In this document: positions 58,859 to 64,000 of the stretch, one piece after another
Layout of the letters: each line of letters starts with the position of its first letter
How positions within the stretch are numbered: position 1 is the first letter of the stretch
Assembly: GCF_016863175.1 (NCBI RefSeq)
Contig: NZ_BOOJ01000071.1
Location: forward strand, 1-64,000
DNA: 64,000 nucleotides
From: Paraplanobispora siamensis
Lineage (GTDB): Bacteria > Actinomycetota > Actinomycetes > Streptosporangiales > Streptosporangiaceae
Direction of reading: 5' to 3'
Notes under the pieces: generated by a model
Told to the model about the DNA's origin: nothing
Seen by the model: only the letters and a program-made list of their open reading frames with translations
Databases searched by the model: none
Translations under genes and position numbers: made by a program

Positions 58859-59994
58859 ACCCACGCCCCGTCCTGGCCCTGGTGGCCGCCAACCTGCGGC
58901 GGCACGCCCGCGACCGGGTCGGCCTGTTCTTCATGGTGGTCATGCCGTTCGTGTCCATCGTCTTCGTCGGCATGGCCATCGGCAACGGCACCGGACGCCT
59001 GCCCGTCGGCGTGGTCGCGCACAGCTCCGACCCCGTCACCGCCGCCCTGCTGGAGGAGCTGGGCCGCCGCCCCGACCTGGAGATCACCCGGATGGGGTCG
59101 GCCGACGACCTGCGCTCCGGCGTGCGGTCCGGCGCGCTGGCCGCCGGGCTGGTCATCCCGGGCGACCCCGTCCGCCTCCAGCTCGTCGTCACCCGGACCA
59201 ACGGCAGCGGCCTGGCCGCCCGCAGCGCCATCGACGTGGCCGTCGGCCGGGTGGCCGCCGTGCAGGAGGCCACCAGGGCCGCCGTCGCCGCGGGCGCCAC
59301 GCCCGCCCAGGCCGCCGAGTACGTCCGGCAGGCCCAGCGGGAGTCCGGCCGCGTGGCCGTCACCGGCGGGTCCGCCGGCGCCGCCGACCCGCGCGGTTTC
59401 GCCTACACCGCCCCGGCCAACCTGCTGCTGTTCACCTTCATCAACTCCATGGCCGTGGCCGCCGCCCTGGTCGAGAGCCGCCGGCTCGGCATGCTCCAGC
59501 GGGCGCTCACCGCCCCCGTCCGGCGGGCGTCGGTGCTGCTCGGCGAGGCGCTGAGCCGTTTCCTCGTGGCGCTCGCCCAGGCCGTGCTGATCGTCGTGGT
59601 GAGCGCGCTGGCGTTCGGCGTGACGTGGGGGGACCCGCTCGGCGTAGCGGCCGTCGTGGTGGTGTTCGCGCTGGTCGCCACCGGCGCGGCGCTCCTGGTC
59701 GGCACCCTGCTGAACGCGCCCGACCAGGCCCCCGCCATCGGCCCGCCGCTCGGCGTGGTGCTGGGCATGCTCGGCGGCTGCCTGTGGCCGCGTGAGGCGT
59801 CCGGCGAGGTGATCAACGCCATCGGCCACCTGTTCCCGCACGCCTGGGGCATGGACGCACTGCTCACGCTCGCCCGGCCGGGCACGGGCCTGACGGCGGT
59901 GCTGCCCCAGCTCGCCGTACTGGCCGGGATGGCCGCCCTGCTGCTGGGCGCGGCCCTGGCCCTGTTCCGCCGCCGGGCGCTGACCGCCTTCTGA
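58855..59994 (+). CDS. ABC-2 type permease, 379 aa
   Basis: The layout is as in the preceding permease: first helix GLFFMVVMPFVSIVFVGMAI, an exported loop rich in Ala/Arg (about 60-180), and then helices including LLLFTFINSMAVAAALVESR, the region conserved in ABC-2 subunits, and VVVVSALAF. The GTG start overlaps the previous gene's stop. The 27-bp gap to RmlA suggests the operon continues. Confidence 0.9.
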   Translation: MNPRPVLALVAANLRRHARDRVGLFFMVVMPFVSIVFVGMAIGNGTGRLPVGVVAHSSDPVTAALLEELGRRPDLEITRMGSADDLRSGVRSGALAAGLVIPGDPVRLQLVVTRTNGSGLAARSAIDVAVGRVAAVQEATRAAVAAGATPAQAAEYVRQAQRESGRVAVTGGSAGAADPRGFAYTAPANLLLFTFINSMAVAAALVESRRLGMLQRALTAPVRRASVLLGEALSRFLVALAQAVLIVVVSALAFGVTWGDPLGVAAVVVVFALVATGAALLVGTLLNAPDQAPAIGPPLGVVLGMLGGCLWPREASGEVINAIGHLFPHAWGMDALLTLARPGTGLTAVLPQLAVLAGMAALLLGAALALFRRRALTAF

Positions 59995-60021
59995 GAGCCG
60001 TCCGAGAAAGGAGCGCACGCG

Positions 60022-60918
60022 ATGAAGGGCATCGTGCTCGCCGGAGGGAGGGGCACCCGGCTGCTGCCCGTCACGCTCGCCGTCTCCAAGCAACTGCTCC
60101 CGGTCAACGACAAGCCCCTGGTGTACTTCCCGCTGTCGGTGCTCATGCTGGCCGGCGTCCGGGACATCCTGATCATCACCACGCCCGCGGACATGCCGCA
60201 GCTCGAACGACTGCTCGGCGACGGCTCCCATCTCGGCCTGTCCATCACCTACGCCGGGCAGCCCGAGCCGAACGGCATCGCCGAGGCGCTGATCATCGGC
60301 GCCGAGCACATCGGCGGCGGCCCGGTCGCGCTCGTCCTCGGCGACAACGTCTTCCACGGCCACAACTTCCAGGAGCTCCTCCGCCGGGAGTGCTCCCGGG
60401 TGGACGGCTGCGTGCTGTTCGGCCATCCCGTCCGCGACCCCCACCGGTACGGCATCGCCGAGGCCGGCCACGACGGCCGCCTGCTGTCCATCGAGGAGAA
60501 GCCCGCCCGCCCCCGCTCCAACCAGGCGGTCGTCGGCCTCTACCTCTACGACGGCGACGCCGTGGACATCGCCAAGAATCTCACCCCGTCCGCCCGGGGC
60601 GAACTGGAGATCACCGACGTCAACCGCGCCTACCTGGAGCGCGGCAAGGCGAAGCTGGTCAACCTGGGCCGCGGCTTCGCCTGGCTGGACGCGGGCACGC
60701 CGGAGTCCCTGCTCCAGGCCTCGCAGTACGTTCAGCTCCTCGAACAGCGGCAGGGCGTGCGGATCGCCTGCCTGGAGGAGATCGCCCTGCGCATGGGCTA
60801 CATCGGCGCCGACGACTGCCGCCGGCTCGGCGTCGCCCTCGGCGCCTCCGCCTACGGCCAGTACGTGATCACGGTGGCCGAGCAATTCGGGAACACACAG
60901 CAGGAGGAAAGATCATGA
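60022..60918 (+). CDS. rmlA: glucose-1-phosphate thymidylyltransferase, 298 aa
   Basis: It makes dTDP-glucose, the first step of the deoxysugar pathway. MKGIVLAGGRGTRLLPVTLA is the nucleotide-binding start, KQLLPVNDKPLVYFPLSVLM follows, and LVLGDNVFHGH has the metal-binding aspartate. EEKPARPRSNQAVVGLYLYD and GFAWLDAGTPESLLQASQYV are standard RmlA blocks. Length is normal. The next enzyme, RmlB (4,6-dehydratase), is not in the window and must lie beyond the right edge or elsewhere. Confidence 0.95.
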   Translation: MKGIVLAGGRGTRLLPVTLAVSKQLLPVNDKPLVYFPLSVLMLAGVRDILIITTPADMPQLERLLGDGSHLGLSITYAGQPEPNGIAEALIIGAEHIGGGPVALVLGDNVFHGHNFQELLRRECSRVDGCVLFGHPVRDPHRYGIAEAGHDGRLLSIEEKPARPRSNQAVVGLYLYDGDAVDIAKNLTPSARGELEITDVNRAYLERGKAKLVNLGRGFAWLDAGTPESLLQASQYVQLLEQRQGVRIACLEEIALRMGYIGADDCRRLGVALGASAYGQYVITVAEQFGNTQQEERS

Positions 60919-61874
60919 CGTTGATGTCGTTCGCCCGTGACCATGTGATGGACGTATACCGCTACGCCGAGCGCAAAGGCGCGATCGAGGCCATCGAGGT
61001 GGCGGCGGCCGACCTCGGCATCGACGTGGGGGAGATGCGGGAGGCCGTGTGCCATCTGGTGGACAGCCGCCTGCTGCGGCCCGACGACGGCGCCGGCGAG
61101 CGGTACGCGCCGGTCGACCCGGAGCTGGCCGCCGCCTCACTGGTGTCCACCGTCGAGCGTGAGATCTACCGGCGGCGGGAGCTGATCGACCAGATCAAGG
61201 AGCGCGTCGGTCTGGTGCGGCCGTCGCCGGAGGCGTCCCGCAGCACCGTGGACTACCTGGTGGGGGCCATGGAGGTGCGGGGCTTCCTCAAGACGGCCAG
61301 CGACGCCTGCCGCGACGAGGTCCTGGTGCTCCAGGGAGGCGGCGTGGTCGGGGACCTGTCGGAGACCTACCTCGACCTGCTGGCCAGGGGAGTGACCGTC
61401 CGCATCATCTGCCAGCACCGCAACCGGGCCGACATCGGCACCCGGATGCGGATGAAGCGGCTCACCGACGCGGGCGCCTCCGTCTACACCGTCAGCCACG
61501 TGCCGCGCTCGGCCACCGTCTTCGACCGCTCGCTGGTCGTGCTGTTCGGCGCGGACGACACCGAGGCCAACGTCGCCCGCGTGCACAACCAGGGCATCGC
61601 CCAGTTCTTCCTCGACCTGTTCAACCACCTGTGGGAGACGGCCACGCCGCTGGAGGGCATCGACTTCGGCTACGCGGGCGTGGCCGACGACCTGCAGCAG
61701 TCGATCGCCGTGCTGATGGCCAAGGGCTACACCGACGAGGTGGTGGCCAGGAAGCTCGGCATGTCGGTGCGCAGCTGCCGCCGGCACATCGCCACCATGA
61801 TGCGCGATCTCGACGCCACCAGCCGCTTCCAGGCCGGAGTGCAGGCCGCCAGGAAATACCTCACAGCGGAGTGA
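60915..61874 (+). CDS. LuxR-type regulator with N-terminal winged-helix/TrmB-like region, 319 aa
   Basis: The N-terminal 100 residues look like a TrmB-style winged helix with a coiled segment (VSTVEREIYRRRELIDQIKE). The middle (about 120-240) resembles the phospholipase-D-like sensor fold seen in such regulators (GVTVRIICQHRN, FDRSLVVLFGADD). A LuxR HTH closes the protein: LMAKGYTDEVVARKLGMSVR and SCRRHIATMMRDLDATSRFQ. It overlaps RmlA by ATGA and ends 14 bp inside the convergent desulfurase gene. It is a probable cluster regulator. Confidence 0.82.
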   Translation: MTLMSFARDHVMDVYRYAERKGAIEAIEVAAADLGIDVGEMREAVCHLVDSRLLRPDDGAGERYAPVDPELAAASLVSTVEREIYRRRELIDQIKERVGLVRPSPEASRSTVDYLVGAMEVRGFLKTASDACRDEVLVLQGGGVVGDLSETYLDLLARGVTVRIICQHRNRADIGTRMRMKRLTDAGASVYTVSHVPRSATVFDRSLVVLFGADDTEANVARVHNQGIAQFFLDLFNHLWETATPLEGIDFGYAGVADDLQQSIAVLMAKGYTDEVVARKLGMSVRSCRRHIATMMRDLDATSRFQAGVQAARKYLTAE

Positions 61875-63066
61875 CCTCCTCAAAGCTGTCCGGCCCGAAG
61901 CTGTCCGGCCCGAAGCCGTACGGCAGGGCCACGCCGGCCAGCGCGCGGGCCCGTTCCACGACCGTCTCGACGCCGGACACCAGGTCCTCGAACGGCATCC
62001 GCGGATCCAGGCACAGCCGTACCGAGCTGTTGGCGTCCTCGGCGGCGAGGCCGATGGCGGTCAGGACGTACGAGGGCTCCTGGGAGCCGGAGTTGCACGC
62101 CGAGCCGGTGGACAGCGCCACCGAACGCAGGCTTGAGACGAGGCTCTCGCCGCGCACGCCGGGCAGCACCACGTTCAGCACGTGCGGCACGCTCACGTCC
62201 GGGTCGCCGTTGACGCGCACGCCCGGGAACCCGGCCCTCAGCACGTCCAGGGCCGTGGCGCGCAGTTCGAGCACCCGCCGCCACTCGGCCTCCCGGCGTT
62301 CGGCCGCCAGCTCGCACGCCCTGCCGAGGCCGGCGACCAGGTGGGTGGGGATGGTGCCGCTGCGGAGCGCGTGCTGGCCGCCGCCGTACATGACCGGGCG
62401 CAGCCGGTGGCGGATCTCCGGCCGCACGTACAGCGCGCCGACGCCCTTCGGGCCGCGGATCTTGTGTGCGGACAGGGACAGGACGTCCAGCTCCGTGTCG
62501 CGTACGTCAATGGGGACGCGACCGGCCGCCTGCGCGCCGTCCACGTGCAGCAGCGCGCCCGCCTCGTGGCAGAGCGCGGCCATGGCCCGCACCGGCTGCA
62601 CGGCGCCGATCTCGCTGTTGACCCAGGCGGCCGTGGCCACCCGGGTGCCGAGGTCCAGCAGCCCGGCCAGGTGGCCGAGGTCGACCTGGCCGCTCGGGCG
62701 CACCCGCATGGTCCTGATCTCGACGCCGCGGGCGGCCAGCGCCTGCCCGACGGCCAGCGACGACTTGTGGTCGGTGGGGCAGAACACCCCGTTGACCGGG
62801 GCGGCGTCGTCATGGGCGAACGCGCCGAGCAGGGCGATGTTGTTGCTCTCGGTCGCGCCCGAGGTGAACACGATCTCGCCGGCGTCGGCGCCGATCAGCC
62901 GGGCCACGGACTCGGCGGCGGCGTCCACCGCCCGCCGCGCCCGCTTGCCCATGGCGTGCGGGGAGGAGGGGTTGCCGTACTCCTCCCGCAGGTACGGCAG
63001 CATGGCCTCCAGCACCTCGTCGTCGACGCGGGTGGTCGCGCAGCCGTCCAGGTAGATCGTCTTCAT
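61861..63066 (-). CDS. cysteine desulfurase (NifS/IscS-like), 401 aa
   Basis: A PLP enzyme that takes sulfur from cysteine as a persulfide. YLDGCATTRVDDEVLEAM opens it. HVDGAQAAGRVPID binds PLP, SLSAHKIRGPKGVGALYVRP carries the Schiff-base K202, and LSTGSACNSGSQEPSYVL carries the mobile-loop C324, so it should be active. No IscU, SufU, ThiS or tRNA-thiolase gene is adjacent. The last 20 residues repeat F-G-P-D-S-F. It follows the unknown 296-residue gene by 6 bp on the same strand, so the two are co-expressed. Sulfur may be destined for the product or a cofactor. Confidence 0.9.
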   Translation of the reverse strand: MKTIYLDGCATTRVDDEVLEAMLPYLREEYGNPSSPHAMGKRARRAVDAAAESVARLIGADAGEIVFTSGATESNNIALLGAFAHDDAAPVNGVFCPTDHKSSLAVGQALAARGVEIRTMRVRPSGQVDLGHLAGLLDLGTRVATAAWVNSEIGAVQPVRAMAALCHEAGALLHVDGAQAAGRVPIDVRDTELDVLSLSAHKIRGPKGVGALYVRPEIRHRLRPVMYGGGQHALRSGTIPTHLVAGLGRACELAAERREAEWRRVLELRATALDVLRAGFPGVRVNGDPDVSVPHVLNVVLPGVRGESLVSSLRSVALSTGSACNSGSQEPSYVLTAIGLAAEDANSSVRLCLDPRMPFEDLVSGVETVVERARALAGVALPYGFGPDSFGPDSFEEVTPL

Positions 63067-63072
63067 CGCGGG

Positions 63073-63963
63073 TCACCGCCGGAAGGTGCTGACGGTGACG
63101 AGCTTGTCGTAGATCTCGTCGTGGGTCATCTCACCGCTGCCGCCCGGGTCCGCCACGACCACGCGCATGCCGGGCAGGTCGTACAGGCTGAGCGCGATGT
63201 CCACGCCGGTCTCCACAGGGTGCAGGCACTCGCCCGGCGCGAAGATCAGCAGGTTGCGGTGCCCGGCCCGGTACACCTCCGAGACCATCTCGGTGATCTC
63301 GCCCGCGCAGCCGGTGATGCCGCAGCTGATCAGCGTCCGGTAGTTGCCCTCGGCGTCCAGGAAGGCCACTTCGGTGTCGCGCCGGCCGGTGTCGAGGTAG
63401 CGCTTCTCCAGGCGGCCCGCCCTGACGAGGCGGTCGGCGGCCTTCTGGAAGCGGTACTTGAGCCAGGTCTCGGGGAAGGCCAGGGGATGCTTGCGGCTGG
63501 GCAGCACGATGTCCCCGGTGAGCCCGGCGTCGCACAGCGCCTTCTCGTAGGAGGACGGCAGCGCGGACATGCCGGCGAAGAACTCCGCGCGCAGCTCGCT
63601 CGCCGGGCGGTCGCCGGCGGGCACGTACTGCCAGTCGTTGACCAGCAGCAGGAGCCGCACGTCGGCGCCCGCCGCGGCGTAGCCCCGCAGCAGTTCGACC
63701 GACATCCGCCAGGTGTAGCCGGGGAAGACTCCCACGCGGCCGGCGATGCGGCGGCGCATGGTCTCCTCGCGCTGTTCCTCGATGACGCCGGGCGTCAGCC
63801 GGCCCGTCTGCGGGTCCTCGAACAGCATGAAGTGGCCGCCCATGATGACCAGGTCGCCGAGGCCGGCGGCGGGCAGCTCGCGGTCGATGGCCTCGCGCAG
63901 TTCCTGCTCCGAGGCGACCAGGCGGCGGCTCTTGACCACCTGGCTGTTGAGGGTCTGGGGCAT
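63073..63963 (-). CDS. unrecognised conserved-looking protein paired with cysteine desulfurase, 296 aa
   Basis: I cannot assign a family. The protein is soluble, with alternating strand/helix patterns (GLGDLVIMGGHFMLFED, ADVRLLLLVNDWQYVP, NLLIFAPGECLHPVETG, MRVVVADPGG) like an alpha/beta (Rossmann-type) fold. Cysteines C214 and C219 in ISCGITGCAGE and C246 in APGECLHP are suggestively spaced for thiol, persulfide or metal chemistry. The ATG at 63963 has AGGAAG 8 bp upstream, better than the GTG at 63972. It is the first gene of a leftward two-gene unit with the desulfurase, and its promoter is cut by the window end. Confidence 0.75.
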   Translation of the reverse strand: MPQTLNSQVVKSRRLVASEQELREAIDRELPAAGLGDLVIMGGHFMLFEDPQTGRLTPGVIEEQREETMRRRIAGRVGVFPGYTWRMSVELLRGYAAAGADVRLLLLVNDWQYVPAGDRPASELRAEFFAGMSALPSSYEKALCDAGLTGDIVLPSRKHPLAFPETWLKYRFQKAADRLVRAGRLEKRYLDTGRRDTEVAFLDAEGNYRTLISCGITGCAGEITEMVSEVYRAGHRNLLIFAPGECLHPVETGVDIALSLYDLPGMRVVVADPGGSGEMTHDEIYDKLVTVSTFRR

Positions 63964-64000
63964 GATCTTCACTTCCTGTCGCTGGGAATCCGGCTGGTGG

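Overview
The window is chromosomal DNA from a high-GC, GC3-biased filamentous actinomycete. GTG and TTG starts, overlapping ATGA/GTGA stop-start junctions, a LAL-type LuxR giant, a SARP and a rare TTA codon all point that way. Streptosporangiaceae or a relative (Nonomuraea, Streptosporangium, Actinomadura) is my guess; nothing in the sequence proves the genus.

Left part (1 to about 22.1 kb) is ordinary accessory chromosome: a PfpI gene tail, alpha/beta hydrolases, an anti-anti-sigma factor, a recombinase zinc-ribbon remnant, an Old Yellow Enzyme, a PPOX-fold oxidase divergent from a TetR regulator across a double palindrome, a GlxA-type regulator divergent from an HD hydrolase, a stretch of decayed gene pieces (7.06-7.79 kb), a secreted pectate lyase, a GyrI-like protein, a GmrSD-type (DUF262/DUF1524) putative anti-phage nuclease followed by a HEAT-repeat protein, a LysE exporter, an ArsR-SRPBCC fusion regulator with its own palindromic promoter/operator, and a secreted GH92 mannosidase.

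Right part (about 22.27 to 63.96 kb, running off the window) reads as one biosynthetic gene cluster. (i) Precursor and regulation block: acyl-CoA carboxylase beta subunit, small DUF5988-like protein, LAL regulator, 2-isopropylmalate synthase, UbiA-type prenyltransferase, histidine kinase plus response regulator, aldo/keto reductase, Sfp-type PPTase and LLM flavoprotein. (ii) Deoxysugar block: NDP-hexose 2,3-dehydratase, C-methyltransferase, 3,5-epimerase, DegT aminotransferase and glycosyltransferase, with the thymidylyltransferase RmlA at 60.0 kb. This set resembles the 3-C-methyl-3-amino-2,6-dideoxy (vancosamine-type) route. (iii) A SARP regulator and an aromatic-ring-type FAD monooxygenase. 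(iv) One long, tightly coupled operon (44.1 to 60 kb): KR, ACP, DH, GcvT-like protein, a single-chain KS-CLF fusion, nitroreductase, FAD oxidoreductase, epoxide-hydrolase-like protein, malonyltransferase, degenerate AcpS-like protein, NTF2-ABM-zinc-ribbon fusion, second hydrolase, genuine AcpS, beta-helix protein and a DrrA/DrrB-type ABC exporter, followed by RmlA and a LuxR-type regulator. (v) A leftward pair: an unrecognised 296-residue protein and a cysteine desulfurase.

Working model (inference): a discrete type II KS-CLF system with KR and DH but no enoyl reductase makes a polyene or partly reduced acyl chain. Flavoenzymes and an epoxide-hydrolase-like protein tailor it, an amino C-methyl sugar is attached, and the ABC system exports it. 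No dTDP-glucose 4,6-dehydratase, SDR-type 4-ketoreductase or classical aromatase/cyclase is visible. TAGGGG boxes recur in five promoter regions of the cluster and may mark a shared regulon. I do not recognise the overall gene set as a known product cluster.
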